A stretch of DNA of 64,000 bases from Tolypeutes matacus (lineage: Eukaryota; Chordata; Mammalia; Cingulata; Chlamyphoridae): NCBI GenBank assembly GCA_026826555.1, contig JAKSZT010053881.1, forward strand, positions 5,926,807 through 5,990,806, in the 5' to 3' direction. The stretch's first letter is position 1, and each line of letters begins with the position of its first letter. A program made the position numbers and the translations under genes. Below, piece by piece: positions 1 to 11,952 of the stretch. The notes under the pieces were generated by a model that was not told the origin of the DNA, did not search any database, and saw only the letters and a program-made list of their open reading frames with translations.

Positions 1-1198
1 AGTCATTAAAAGCCACTTTTCTTTTAAAAGGAAATCAGAGAGGACTGCCACTTGACAATATCTGCCTTTTTTAGACATATTCTTTAATGTCAACTCATTT
101 TATTACCTTTTCAGTCAGTTCAAATCATGAGGTTTAACTATTTTCAGTGTGGATGCCTGCCATCAGTGAGCAATCAGCTAATTTTAAGTTTACCTATCTC
201 ATATCACAATATTCTAGACATAGATACTGATGAATATCAACTGGCTGCTGGGCAGGAAGAAAAGGGCCTCAAACTCAAGAAAACCCTTCATATAAAGCAT
301 AAAGAAGCTGAAAGCACTGAGATAAACATTTTTGTGTTGCTGGTTAGAGTAAGTTTTACAAGTTGGAGTAAAGTTTAGGGCAATCTACCTGGCTGCTACT
401 TCTCAATTTTACAGAAAGACTCAAATTTTCCTTTAAAAAAAAATAATATATGGTTGGAGGAAAAATGTAAAGGATAACTAATGGCTTGCATCCTCTTTCT
501 ATTCATTCTTCTGTATTATATATTACTTTCATCAATGTAGAAATTTACAGCCTAAGCTTAGGTGAAAGGTTGTTTTGAATAGGGTTCACTGCAGCTAGTA
601 ATTCACAACTTCACGTTTAAATTTAGAACTGACTGCTCCTTTTTCTTGTTAAATCTTTTTGGGGATCACAGAAGTAAACCATGAATGCATGACTGTGTAA
701 AGAAATTCACTCTATACTTCTGTCTGAAAGTTTGCCTGCAACCCTCTAGAAGCTTTAGAAGGCTGAACTACTTTTGTCTGCTAATTTCAGTGTTTCATTA
801 AGAAACTGAATACTACAAGAAAGGAAAAAGAAAAGCTTCACAGAATGTTAGTTTGATGGTCAACACATATAGTATTCCAATCTGTAGGGTACTATGTTAG
901 CCACTGAGAGAACATGATTGAAAAGGTAAATAAGAGAGTGGAGGTGGGAAAGAACTTCTAAAATGGAAAAATTGTATAACTGAAATGAAATAATTTAAAT
1001 GGGAAAAAAGATTATTTATACATAAGATTTTGCCTCCAAACATTTTTATTTGAGCCACTTAAAGGCAAAATACTATATTTTCTTAAGTTTTGATGCTGAG
1101 GAATTACATCTTAAGTGGGATTCTGGATAATTCACATGCCTAATAATTACAAATAGAAATACAATTTCATTGCCATTCTTCCTGATGAAGAATCCTAC
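1..1198. other. Intron 6 of GTF2B (part), no recognised element
   Basis: AT-rich intronic sequence. I saw no exon-like sequence, SINE, LINE or LTR pattern. The expected terminal GTF2B exon is absent, so it must lie further out. Confidence 0.6.
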
Positions 1199-1479
1199 CT
1201 TTTTGGGTTCTCTTCTCAGCGGAAGCCTGTGAGGCCATGTATATAGCTGCTGCTGCCACAGAGATTGGGCTCCTTCCAGGAACTAAGTCCAATTCCACAG
1301 CTTTACGGGCTATATGTGTAGCTGCCATCTGTACTTGTTTAGGAAGACAAAGATTTGAACAGAACCTGGACATGAAGTCCCCAGTTGTAATCAAATCCAC
1401 ACTGGTTTCTAAAGCTTTCAAAATCAGTTTAAAACACCGACCAATTTCTTTCTTAGAAATTCGTGACACAGCACATATT

Positions 1480-1480
<1 letters not shown>
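1199..1480 (-). CDS. GTF2B: GTF2B coding exon 6: inter-repeat segment and most of cyclin repeat 2 (residues 179-272)
   Basis: This 282-base exon starts after a T28 tract ending in AAG and ends at donor GTAGGA. It encodes the end of Glu179 through T-Q-K272 and the first base of codon 273. It covers the segment between the cyclin repeats and most of the second repeat, which contacts TBP and upstream DNA. Lys238, the reported autoacetylation site of human TFIIB, is present (I-A-R-K-A). The helix that reads the BRE (Val283 and Arg286 in human) is encoded in the next exon, outside the window. The open frame continues past the donor for a few codons, but the splice site and homology fix the end. 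Confidence 0.97.

Positions 1481-1511
<31 letters not shown>
1481..1511 (-). promoter_or_regulatory. GTF2B: Acceptor region of exon 6 with an uninterrupted T28 tract
   Basis: In transcript sense, 28 consecutive Ts (plus-strand As at 1484-1511) run into TAAG and then exon 6. The tract serves as the polypyrimidine tract. Its length makes it prone to slippage and to sequencing error. Confidence 0.7.
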
Positions 1512-1513
<2 letters not shown>

Positions 1514-1825
1514 AAAAAAAATCCATATAAAGCCACAGTTCATTTTAAATATAAACCTTTACTGAAAGATAACATAAATTCATATAGTTCATTTTTAAAT
1601 CTATCATTTCTGATGATAAAAATACACATTAATTGTAAACAATTCAATCTTGCCTTAAAGATGAAACCCTCATCCTCTCAGTGATACTTCCCATAGAGTT
1701 AAATTAAGTGTTTATCACATTTTAAAGAAGCTAAAAAAGTTAAATTTATGTCAAGCTTTCAAAATGCTACATTTTCTGAAGTTTCAATTTATGCAAACAA
1801 GTTTCTTCAACTAATCAACATTTCT
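1512..1825. other. Intron 5 sequence between exon 6 and the L1
   Basis: AT-rich intronic sequence with no element that I recognise. Confidence 0.5.
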
Positions 1826-2797
1826 TTTTTTCGGGGGTGGGGGGAGGAGTTTAATATTTTCTTGTTTATTGTGTGGGTCTCTACTCACTGAGATAACACC
1901 CTATGACAAGATGAATACTTTCATATTCCATAGAAGCATGCCCCAGGTGTGCCCTATCCCACATATCCCCCCCACCCCTGATGCCTAGCACCAATAACCC
2001 TCCCCTGCCATATTGCCAAAAGAACATTCCCACCGTAGTTTTAACCACAGACCTACAAATCCCCGGAGTTCCTTCCTCCAGCCCTCTGCCAGTTCCATGG
2101 ATAGTCCAACCCAAGCCCCCATCCTACTCACTCTCACATTCCAGCACCATCATCCCCATCAACTGCCAAACTACCCCCTTCCACCTTATCATACATTTTG
2201 CCCACATTGAGCATCAGCTCACCACACACTACTCTCTGTCTCCTCAAAACCTATCTTCCAGACTAGCTCTAGCTGAGTCTGCTCAATTTGCTTAGGTCCT
2301 ATTAGTGAGATCATGTATATTTGTCCTTCAGTAACTGGCTTACATCACTCAACATAAGGCCTTCAAGAGTCATCCATGTTGTCCCGTGTGTCAATACTTC
2401 ATTCCTTCTTACAGCTAAGTAATATTCCATTGTATGTATAAACCATAATTTGCTTATCCATTCATGTGTTGATGGACAACTGGGTTTCTTCCAACTTTTG
2501 ACAATAGCAAATAATGCTGCTATGAACATTGGTGTGCATGTATCTGTTCATGTCCCTGCTTTCAGTTCTTCTGGGATCAGTTCTTCTGGGATCAGTGGGA
2601 TTGCTGGATCATATGGCAGTTCTATAGTTAGCATCCTGAGGAACTGCCAAACAGTCCTCCACAATGGCTGCACCATTCTACATTCCCACCAGCAGTGGAT
2701 GAAGGTTCCCTTTCTTCCATATACTCTGCAACACTTGTAGTTCTCTGTTTTTTTAATAGCCACCAGTCTAATATTTGTAAGATGATATCTCATTGTA

Positions 2798-3167
2798 TTT
2801 TTTTTTTAAAGATTTATTTATTTATCCCCTCCCCCTTGTTGTTTGCATTTGCTGTCTGTTCTCTGTGTCCATTTGCTGTGTGTTCTGTGTGTCTGCTCAT
2901 CTTCTCTTAAGAAGGCTCCAGTAACCGAACCTGGGACTTCCCAATTGGGAAAGAGGCGCTCAGTCACTTGAGCCACCTAAGCTCCCTGCTTTGTTCTGTC
3001 TCTCATTGTCTATCCTCTGTGTCTCCTTGTTGCATCAGCTCACCATGCCTGCCTGTTGTGCCAGCTCACCGTCTTGCTCATCTTCTCAAGGAAGCACTGG
3101 GAACCGAACCCGGGACCTCCCATGTGGTAGGTGGGAGCCCAATTGCCTGAGCCACATCTGCATCCCC
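2798..3167 (-). mobile_element. Dimeric DAS-type SINE inside the L1
   Basis: Two tRNA-derived heads in antisense, with B boxes near 2925 and 3100, precede a T-rich end at 2798-2807. A direct repeat ctcattgta at 2789-2797 and 3168-3176 marks the target-site duplication. Confidence 0.85.
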
Positions 3168-3780
3168 TCATTGTAGCTTTGATTTGCATTTCCCTAAGGG
3201 CTAGTGATGTTGAGCATCTTTTCATGTGCTCTTTAGCCATTCGTATTTCTTCTTTGGAAAATGGTTCCCAAACGTTTTCTACCATTGTGTAGACTGCCCC
3301 TCTTCACTTTCTTGACAAACTCTTTTGCAGTACAAAAGTTTTTAATTTTGAGGAGGTCCATCTATTTTTTTCTTTCAGTGCTTGCGCTTTGGGTGTAAAA
3401 TTTATGAAACCATTTCCTACTACAAGATCTCGTAGATGCTTCTCTACATTATATTCTAGGACCTTTATGGTCTTGACTTTTATATTAAGATTTTTGATCC
3501 ATCCTGAGTTAATTTTTGTACAGGATATGAGATGGTGATCATCTCTCATTCTTTTGGATATGTATATCCAGTTGTCCCAACACCATTTGTTGAAGAGGCC
3601 ATTCTCTCTGAGTGTGCTTGACAGCCCTGTTGAATATCAGCTGACCGTGTATGCAAGGCTCTATATCAGAATTCTCAATTTGGTTCCATTGGTCAGTATG
3701 TCTATCCTTGTGCCACTACCATGCATTTTTGACCACTGTAGCTTTGTAGTATGCTCTATTTTTTAGTTTTATTATACATT

Positions 3781-3846
3781 TTAGGATAAAATTTAGGATT
3801 GAACCTGGGACCCCATACATGGGAAGCAGGTACTCAACCACTGTTT
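3781..3846 (-). mobile_element. DAS-type SINE fragment
   Basis: Antisense SINE head with the B-box region 'gattgaacctgggacc' and the end 'ctcaaccactg'. It is truncated at both sides. Confidence 0.6.
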
Positions 3847-3906
3847 TTATCTTTTTTAATTGTTTATTTTTTTTAAGGTAGCTTAAAGCATCAAACACAA
3901 TTTGGG

Positions 3907-4010
3907 GGGGGGTAGGCAAGGGAATAAAGAATTTATTAAGAAACAAGAAAACGAGAAAAGTACATGGTCCAAGATATGGACCGCAGGCATACTGCAGAGT
4001 GAGACATGCC
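3907..4010 (-). mobile_element. Retroviral-type LTR fragment
   Basis: The segment 'ggtaggcaagggaataaag' and the following 80 bases resemble 40834-40860 plus 43050-43135. In minus sense it carries a polyadenylation-like AATAAA-rich R region. It interrupts the L1 ORF2. Confidence 0.45.
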
Positions 4011-4751
4011 TGTAATATATTTTAAAGTCAGGTAGTGTGATTCCTCCAATTTCGTTTTTCTTTTTCAATATGTTTTTGGCTATTTAGGGCCCCTTATACT
4101 TCCAAATAAATTTCATAATTAGCTTTACCAAGTCAGTAAAAAATGCTGTTGTAATTTTTATTGGGATTGCATTAAATCTGTACATCAATTTGGGTAGGAC
4201 AGACATCTTAACAATGTTCAGTCTTCCAACCCATGCACATGGACTATTCTTCCATTTATTTAGGTCTTCTTTGATTTCCTTTAACAATATTGTGAAGTTT
4301 TCTCTGTAAAGTCCTTTACATCTTTGGTTTATTCCTAGATATTTGATTCATTTAGTTGCTACTGTAAATGGAATTTTTTCTTGACTTTCTCTTTAGATTG
4401 CTCATTATTAGCATACAGAAATGCTACTGATTTTTGTGTGTTGATCTTATATCCTGCCACTTTACTGAACTCATTTATCAGCTCTAGAAGCTTTGTTGTA
4501 GATTTCTCAGGGCTCTCTACACATAGGATCATGTCATCTGCTTGGATGCCTTTTATTTCTTTTTCTTGCCTAAGTGCTCAAGCAAGTACTTCTAAAACAA
4601 TGTTAAATAAGAACAGTGACAGTGGGCATCCTTGTCTTGTTCTAGATCTTAGAGGGAAAGCCTTTAGGATTTCACCACTGAGTATGATGATAGCTGTGTT
4701 TTTCATATATACCCCAAATCATGTTGAGGAAGTTTCCTTCTATTCCTTTTT

Positions 4752-4752
<1 letters not shown>

Positions 4753-4785
<33 letters not shown>

Positions 4786-4858
4786 GAGGTACCAGGGATT
4801 GAACCTGGAACCTTGTATGTGTGAGGCAGGTATTCAACCACTCAACTTCATCTGGTCT
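4753..4858 (-). mobile_element. Short DAS-type SINE
   Basis: A run of about 30 Ts is followed by an antisense head with 'gggattgaacctggaacc'. It interrupts L1 ORF2 in the reverse-transcriptase region. Confidence 0.75.
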
Positions 4859-6775
4859 ACTATTCCTATCACTTGAAGTGGTTTCTATCAAGAAAGGATG
4901 CTGTATTTTGTCAAATGCTTTTTCTGCATCAATAGAGACGATCACATGATTTTTTTCTTTCGATCTGTAATGTGGTGTATTACATTGATTGTGGCATTGG
5001 TATCAGGGTGATGTTGGCATCATAGAATGAGTCAGACAATGTTCCTTCCACTTCTTGTTACTTGTGATTGGTCTGCTGAGTTCATAAATTTCTTCTTTCT
5101 TCAATGTAGGCTACTTATGTGTTTCTAGGAATTTGTCCATTTCATCTAAATTATCCATCTTGTTGGCATACAATTTTTCAAAGTATCCTCTTATGATACT
5201 ATTTCTATGGGATCATTGGTGATATCCCCTCTCTTTTTATTTATATCTTCTTTTTTCCATTATTAGTCTAGCTAAGAGGTTGTCAATTTTATTAATATTC
5301 TCAAAGAACCAGCTTTTTGTTTTGTTAAATTTTTTTAGTGCTTTTTATTTTTAATTCTCAATTTCATTTAGTTCTGCTTTTATCTTTATTTCTGTTTGCT
5401 TTGGGATTAGTTTGTTGTCCTTTTTCTAGTTCCTCCAGGTGTGCAGTTACACCTTCTGTAGAATGTAATATTCTGTATATGTCTATTAGATCTAGATCCT
5501 CTAACATATTATTCAACATCTCTGTCTCTTTACTGACTTTCTATTGAGATGTTCTGTATAATGGTGATAATGGTGTACTAAAGTCCCCCACCATAATTGT
5601 ACAGGCATCTATTTCTCCATTTAGTTTTTCCAGTGTTTGCCTATTTTGGGGCACCTTGGTTAGGTACATAAATGTTTATGATTGGTCTTTCTTCTTGATA
5701 GATTACCCCTTTTATTAATATATAGTGTCATTTTTTGTCTCTTACAATAGTTTTGCATTTTAGTGTATTCTGTCCAGTAGTAGTATAGCTATTCCCACCC
5801 TTTTTTATTGTTTGCATGTAAAATCGTTTTCTAACCATTCACTTGCAACCTCCTTGAGACCCTGGGTCTAAGGTGAGTTTCTCTACAAGCATATAGATGG
5901 GTCATGTTTCTTTATCTATTCTGCCAATCTGTGTCTTTTGATTATAGAGTTTAATCCATTAACATTCAATGTTATTACTGTCAAGGCAGTACTTACATTA
6001 AGCCATTTTTTCTTAAGGTTTATATATGTCATTTTTTTTTTTCTATTTATCTATTTAATTATTCTTACTGATAATCTTCCCTTCTATACTTTCCTCCAAC
6101 TTTGTCTCTCCTGTTTTTTCCTTTCAACCTGCAGAATTCCCTTTAGTATTTCTTGTTAACAAACTCTCTTAATTTGTTTATCTGTGACTATTTTGAACTC
6201 TGCCTCATTTGTGAATGAGTTTTGCTGGGTACAGAATTCTTGGCTGGCAGTTTTTTCTTTTAACACCTTAGCTATGTTAGATCACTGCCTTCTCGCCTCC
6301 ATGGTTTCAGATGAGAAATTACCACTTAATCTTATCAAGCTTCCCTTGTATGTGATGGATCTCTTTTCTCTTGCTGTTTTCAGTATTCTCTCTTGGTCTT
6401 AAGCATATGACAACTTGATAAGTATATATTCTCAGGGTGGGCCTGTTAGGATTTATACTGTTTGGACTGCATTGTGCTTCCTGGACATGTACATTATCCA
6501 CGTCCCTCAAAAGACTTGGGAAATTTTCAGCCATTATTTCCTCCAACACTTTTTCTGCCCCTTTCCCTTCTCTTCTCCCTCTGGGATACTTATAATGCAT
6601 ATGTGCATTTTATGTTGTCATTCAATTCCCTAAGTCCCTGCTAAATTTTTTCTTTTCTTTTTTTTTAAATCTATTTGTTCTACTATCTGTGCAATTTCAA
6701 ATGTACTATATCTTTGATGGCAATAATTTTTTCCTCTGCCTGTTCAAATTTGCTGTTATGTGCTTCCAGTGTATT

Positions 6776-7119
6776 CCCCCTCCAAAATGACTCCCTCATC
6801 TGTTTGCTTGTTTTTCCCCCCTCATTGTTTGCACTTGTTGTCTGCTCGTTGTTTATTGCTCCTTGTCTGTTTTTTTTTCTTTAGGAGGCACTGGGAACCG
6901 AACCCAGGATTTCCCATGTGGAAGGCTGGTGCTCAACTGCTTGAGCCATATCTGCTCCCTGCTCGTTTGTTTTTTTGTTCATTGCCTGCTCATTTTTGCA
7001 TCATGTCTTATCCATGCCTGCTTGTTGTTTGTTGTTTTTCTTTAGGAGTCATCAGGAACCAAACCTGGGACCTCCCATGTGGAAGGCAGGTGCTCAACTG
7101 CTTGAGCCACATCCATTCC
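6776..7119 (-). mobile_element. Dimeric DAS-type SINE in L1 ORF1
   Basis: Two antisense heads carry B-box regions near 6895 and 7055. Similar L1 sequence (ccagtgtatt and ctagcgtatt) flanks it, suggesting a target-site duplication. Confidence 0.75.
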
Positions 7120-7680
7120 CTCTAGCGTATTTTTGAATCTTGTATTGTGTCATTCATCACCATCAAATGTGTTATCTTTTTGTGTATTTTTATGTTTTCT
7201 TTTGTATGCTCCTCCAGTGTACCTTACTAGCCTTTCTCTCTTCCTTCAATTCCTTAAGATGATTCATGTTATTTGTTTAGACATTCTTGATTAGTTGTTC
7301 CACATTTTGCATCTCCTCCTGTTTTTTAGGTTGTTCATTAGACTGGGCCATATCTTACTATTTCTTAGTATGGCTTATAATTTTTTATTGGCGTCTAGAC
7401 ATTTGTTTATCTTGATGGGCTTATTCAGATGGTTAGTGTCTCTTTCTACCCCAGGAATTTATTTTTTGTGTGTGTAAAGGTTCCTCTCTGACACTTGATT
7501 GTACTTATTCTATATCCTTGTAGTTGTCTGTGTTTCTGGTTTTCGTTTGGCCTCTTTGTCTCTCTGTCCCTCTCCCTCCCGGATTATATGCAGTACTCTC
7601 CTGGTCTGCAGATCCCCAAAGCAGCTCCCTTGGGTAGCTTTTTGCCCTTCCTCCGTTGTTTTTTCTTAAAATATTTATAT

Positions 7681-8546
7681 ATTAATCTGTTGTAAGAGGT
7701 CTTACCAAGATGAAAGAAAATAAGCTAAACATGTTACTCAATCTACACAATATCATGTGTAGATGCAATCACTGCTACTACAGGGTGTATCTAAATAAGA
7801 TAAAATAACTGACCCTATATTCTAAATATTCAACTACCAAACATTTTAGTAGAAATTCAACAGAAGCCTGTTTTAGCTACAAAAATAGTAACAAAAAAAG
7901 GTGCTGATAAAAGGCTACTGCCTATTCACTTTGATAAAAGATTCACTGGATAAAAAAGGGATAATTATGGTCTTAAGCAAAACTGATCTTTGGCAGTAAA
8001 ACCCTGTTTAAATGTGAAAGCAACACTGAATAGGCTCTCATGTATTATGGGTATGCAAACTGGATGAAAAATATGAGTCTCTCAAAGCCTCCAACTTAGA
8101 TGTGAGAGTATAAACCATATACCTCAACAGAAAAAATTTCACTACTTCCTAAGGTCTGACCCCCTCATCTGTTGACACCTGGGTTAGGAGTAAAAAAAAT
8201 TTTGCCTACATCAAGTGTACAGACTTACTTCAAGGCATACTCTGGTTTATGACAGCAGGCCTCAAAAAGCTCATAATGATGAGTCAAAAGATCTTACTAG
8301 CAGAGAACAAAGCGGATTTACATGGACTAAAATGACTTTAAATGAGAAGACAGCCAGACAACAACTTGGCCAATAAAAGTTTGTTTGAATTTGTCATGAA
8401 ATAAACTAAGTAGGCAATCAACAAATGATGCTGAAGTGATTGCAAAAGATATGACTTAGCTTCTTTGTGTCAAAGCTGCTCGACTTTTGGTCCATTACTT
8501 TAATATGATATAGGTAACATTTTTATCTATGCAGCTAAAAACATAC
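7681..8546. other. Intron 5 sequence next to exon 5
   Basis: AT-rich intronic DNA with no element recognised. Confidence 0.5.
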
Positions 8547-8676
8547 CTTTAAATGTCCTAGGAACTCCTTCTTGTCTACAGGCAATATAAAGACAAGCAG
8601 AAGCTATGGCATCATTAGCTCTTCCCTTCAGGCTCTTCTGTTCATATACTTGCTTGAACAAATTATTCGTTCGGTC
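8547..8676 (-). CDS. GTF2B: GTF2B coding exon 5: rest of cyclin repeat 1 (residues 136-178)
   Basis: This 130-base exon begins D-R-T-N-N-L-F-K after the acceptor ctttgaag and ends T-F-K plus the first base of Glu179 before donor GTATGT. It completes the first cyclin-like fold, including the A-S-A-C-L-Y-I-A-C helix. The exit phase of 1 matches exon 6, which supplies the remaining AA of Glu179. No frame break or unexpected residue was seen. Confidence 0.97.
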
Positions 8677-8803
8677 CTTCAAAGCAGAGAAACTAAATTT
8701 AACTAATTCTAGGCCATTTATTTAGTTGCAGTATCAAAATATCATTGTATTATGTTAACTAAGTCAATGCCAGATAGTTTAAAGGAGGTAGACAAGAACT
8801 TAC

Positions 8804-8950
8804 AACTATATTTCGAGGGAGGTTAATTCTGTCTGCCATGGTAGTAATTTCCTTGAATGCATTCATCATTGCCCGATCAGAACTACTCATTGTTCTCCGA
8901 TTCTGGTACTTAGAATTACCAAATTCATCAAAACTTGCAGCTCCTGTACC
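8804..8950 (-). CDS. GTF2B: GTF2B coding exon 4: start of cyclin repeat 1 (residues 87-135)
   Basis: This 147-base, exactly 49-codon exon begins G-T-G-A-A-S-F and ends L-P-R-N-I-V. The acceptor is tttatag and the donor is GTAAGT. It encodes the end of the linker and the first helices of the N-terminal cyclin-like repeat, part of the TFIIB core that binds TBP and DNA. Entry and exit phases are both 0. Only 127 bp separate it from exon 5, far shorter than any other intron of the gene. Confidence 0.97.
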
Positions 8951-9672
8951 CTATAAAAAAAGTTTTATACCTTAGGCAAAAATTTTTTGAAAACCCAAAT
9001 GACTGGACAGTTTCTAAGAAAACATGACTTATAAGATCTGGTTCCATATGAAAAATAAACTGCCCTAGAAACCTACACCCTGTGCATCTTCCCTTAGTAC
9101 GAGGCTACGTACCAGGCTAAAATGGTTTTAACAAGGTCTTCTATCAAATACTTACACAATATATAATTTGAAGCAACTGTTCAAGAACATAGAAAATAGA
9201 AAACTTTTTAAAAAAGTATATGAAATGAATATAACAATGATGCCAAAACCTGATGGAGATTAAATGAAAAGTCTAATTTCATTTATGATTATGATGTAAA
9301 ATATTAAATACTAGAAAACATAATACAACAGCATATTAAATATAATATCAGGAACAAATGGACACTGTTCTATAAATGCAAGGATACTAATAATTAATAT
9401 AGTAAATCTAGAAAACCTAGTAATGTAAACCGTCACATTAATAGGCATAAGGAAAAAAAAAAAAAAATCACATGATCATCCCAAAGGTGCTAAAAAGGCA
9501 AATGAACAAAACTCAAAAACCATTTTTGATAAACACTCATGAAACACTAGCAGTATTACCAGTAAAATCAGAAACAAGACAGAGGCACCTCCATCCACTA
9601 CAATTACGTAACACTGTACTGGAAAAAGTTAGCCAATATAATTAGGAAAGAGAAAAATTAAAAGTACAAAAT
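8951..9672. other. Intron 3, first part
   Basis: AT-rich sequence. A stretch near 9330-9560 resembles decayed L1 ORF2, but I cannot fix its limits. No exon seen. Confidence 0.4.
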
Positions 9673-9676
9673 TCAG

Positions 9677-10114
9677 GGGAGGGGGCGGGTGTGGCTCAAA
9701 TGGTTGGGCGTCCGTCTGCCATATGGAGGGACCTGGGGTTCGATCCCCGGGACCTCCCGGTAAAATAAAAATATATAGAGAGAAGGCGCATGGGTTGCCA
9801 GGCTCTGTGTGCCAGTGAGCCGCCAGGCCCCAGGCGCCATGCAGCAAGATGACGACGTAAGAGGGGAGAGACAAGACGAGATGCTCCAAAAACTCTGAAA
9901 ACCAGGAACCGAGGTGGCACAGGTGGCAGAACAACTCTCTCCTACATCGGAGGTCTCCAGGATCGAACCCTGGTGAAGACTGGAGGAGGAGGATGGGAGG
10001 AGATGGCAGGAGACAGACACAGAGAATTGCCCAGAGAATGGACACAAAACAGCAAAATGGGGAAGGGGTGATTTAAAATGGATAAAGCAAATAAATCTTT
10101 AAAAAAAAAAAAAA
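9677..10114 (+). mobile_element. Dimeric tRNA-type SINE with two different heads
   Basis: The left head has the A-box-like 'gtggctcaaatggtt' and a perfect B box, ggttcgatccc. A second head near 9905-9975 has 'aggtggcacaggtgg' and 'ggatcgaaccc'. The tail is A-rich. Close copies are at 19366-19808 (+) and 51859-52304 (-). Confidence 0.85.
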
Positions 10115-10120
10115 CTTCAG

Positions 10121-10205
10121 GGGAGTAGGTGTAGCTCAGTGGTTGAGCCTCTGCTTCCACATTCCTGGGTTCAATCCCCAGTACCTCCTTAAAAAAAAAA
10201 TAAAT
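10121..10205 (+). mobile_element. Short DAS-type SINE next to the dimer
   Basis: The head 'ggtgtagctcagtggttgag' with 'gggttcaatcccc' and an A-rich tail follows directly on the dimer's tail. Sequence similar to the left flank of the dimer (aaaagtacaaaatt, about 9659) recurs at about 10211, suggesting nested insertion. Confidence 0.8.
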
Positions 10206-11304
10206 AAATAAAAGGTACAAGATTGGGAAGGAGGTAATAAGCTAATACTTTTATAGACTGTCCAAGAAAAATCACTGAAAAACACTGCTATAAACAATCA
10301 GAGAATCCTTTAAAAAGTGGCAAAATCAAGATTAGCAACAAAAAAACAAAACATCTAGGAATGAACTTAAGACACATGCAAGACCTTCATGAAGAAAACT
10401 TAAAATATCCTTTTTAAGGACATATAAGATGTAGGGAAATGAAGGGTAAACAATGTTTTTGGTTAGGAAGATTTATCACAAAGGAGTCAATTTTCCCTAA
10501 GTCAACTTGCAAATATAACCAAGTTTTTGTTTTTAATTAAATAAAGTGATTCTAAAGATTATATGGAAAAGAATTGTGAAGAAAATGCTGAAAAAGAAGA
10601 GCAATGAAAGGATACTAGTCCTACCAGATATTAAAAGTATAGTTTTGGCCTTTAAATAAATAGGCCAATGGAAGAGGATAGAAAGCCCAGAAATATTCCC
10701 ACGTAAATACAGAAATTTAGAATATGATAAATGTGGCATCTTTTTTTTTCCCCATATAAACTTTCAAAGGATACAGGAGAAACTAACAGTAGTTACCTGT
10801 TTTTGGTAGGGCAAGGGGGCTGCAGTGGGAACCGAGAGTTTGGGGGTCAAGGTAGTATCTACTGTATTCTTTTACAATTTTGTTTTTCAGTTATGTATTA
10901 TCTACTGAAAAATAATTAAACATTAAAAAAAAACAAAACCACAGTATCAATTATATGGAATCTTATAAAATTCCCTTAGTATTCTTTAGCCTGTAAGGCT
11001 AAAGCAAATGTAGAAATAACCTAGGTTAAAGGTATTTCTGAATATTATAAACTTTTTTTTAACCTAGACTACACTATGCTTTCAAATTTTATATGCAATT
11101 TATAGAGCATGAAAATATCATACCTGTTTTTCACAAGTTTCTTGGAAAGAAACTCTGCAGTAGTATAAATTAAGTCCTAAAATAGCAGACACTTCCTTGA
11201 TTAGTCTTTTAGAATACTGCCACTAATACTAATACTTTGCCTATGCAGAGTAGAGAACAAGAGCCAGCTTGTCTGAAGAAATATTGCTAATGTCCTCTAT
11301 AATA
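10206..11304. other. Intron 3, middle part
   Basis: AT-rich sequence; 10250-10730 is reminiscent of decayed L1 ORF2 (plus sense). I cannot assign it firmly. No exon seen. Confidence 0.35.
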
Positions 11305-11460
11305 GTAGTTACTACTTACTGAGCACATACTACATGAGATGCATGTTGTGTTTTATTTTACATACATTCTTATGTAAACTTCAATAATTCTATGGAGTAC
11401 TATTATCTTCATTTTACAGATGAGGAAAGTGAAGCTTAGTAAGTCATAAATTTGCCATAT
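11305..11460 (+). mobile_element. MIR SINE
   Basis: It has the ordered MIR core features 'acttactgagcacatactac', a middle 'tatggagtactattatc' and 'cattttacagatgagg'. It is an ancient mammalian repeat in intron 3. Confidence 0.8.
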
Positions 11461-11818
11461 TAAGAAATAGTTATATTAACCTCCCATTTATATTTGGTGA
11501 TATGGAGGGAAAAGAAAGGATATTCCTGACATTTAAGAAACACTGACATTGGTACTATGCTTAACTGAATTTTTGTGCAAAATGTGCTTCATGAAAACAA
11601 GGGCCTGAGATATAAAGATTCTAATTTCTACCTGCAGATCACTTTAAGTTGGAAGAAACACAAGACAACCATCATTCACAATGGCACTATTAGTAAATCT
11701 ATTCATAGGTCAAGGTTCTCCCACTGGGGCAATGGCTGGTATTTTTGCAAAGTTCCCAAACTCTCCGGGTGTTTTGGGCTCTCTGCACCAAGTATTTCCA
11801 GGCAAGTGGACTTATTAC

Positions 11819-11952
11819 CTTGCCAATCATGGTAGACAAATCTCCATCACTTAGAAGAGGATTCTGAGAATCTCCAACTCGAGATGGATCTTTTGTAGCT
11901 TTGTCATTGCTGAAAGTTCTCCATTCAGATCCCACATCAATAACCCGATCAC
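11819..11952 (-). CDS. GTF2B: GTF2B coding exon 3: B-reader and linker (residues 42-86)
   Basis: This 134-base exon starts after attcttag and ends at donor GTAATA. It encodes Gly42 (completed) to Lys86, ending M-I-G-K. It covers the B-reader and start of the B-linker, which thread into the polymerase cleft and act in start-site selection and DNA opening. Ser65, a known regulatory phosphorylation site of human TFIIB, is present in the D-P-S-R-V context. The peptide matches the mammalian protein at every position I could compare. The phase is 2 at entry and 0 at exit. Confidence 0.97.

Larger units (their letters stand above)
1826..7680 (-). mobile_element. Nearly complete LINE-1, in sense with GTF2B
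   Basis: Decayed L1 coding sequence is readable on the minus strand throughout. From the 3' side there is a 3' UTR (about 1840-2300), the ORF2 C-terminus (2311-2793, with M-E-Y-Y and C-W-W-E-C motifs), and further ORF2 pieces (3180-3550, 4084-4287). The reverse-transcriptase segment includes A-D-D-M-I at 4527-4541 and I-D-A-E-K-A-F-D-K at about 4895-4940. The endonuclease region is about 5600-6000. ORF1 follows (6319-6600 plus a coiled-coil part near 7300-7470) and then a short 5' UTR remnant. Stop codons and frameshifts break every frame. A 15-bp tandem duplication sits at 2563-2592. SINEs and an LTR fragment interrupt it. Ends are approximate. Confidence 0.9.

Noticed and set aside
1..1166. 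Last exon of GTF2B
   Set aside because: The expected coding sequence for the C-terminal 44 residues was looked for on the minus strand and is not present.
9677..10045. Several open frames of 74-138 codons in and around SINE copies
   Set aside because: The same peptides recur at every SINE of this class (for example 19366-19808 and 51935-52312), so they are repeat translations.
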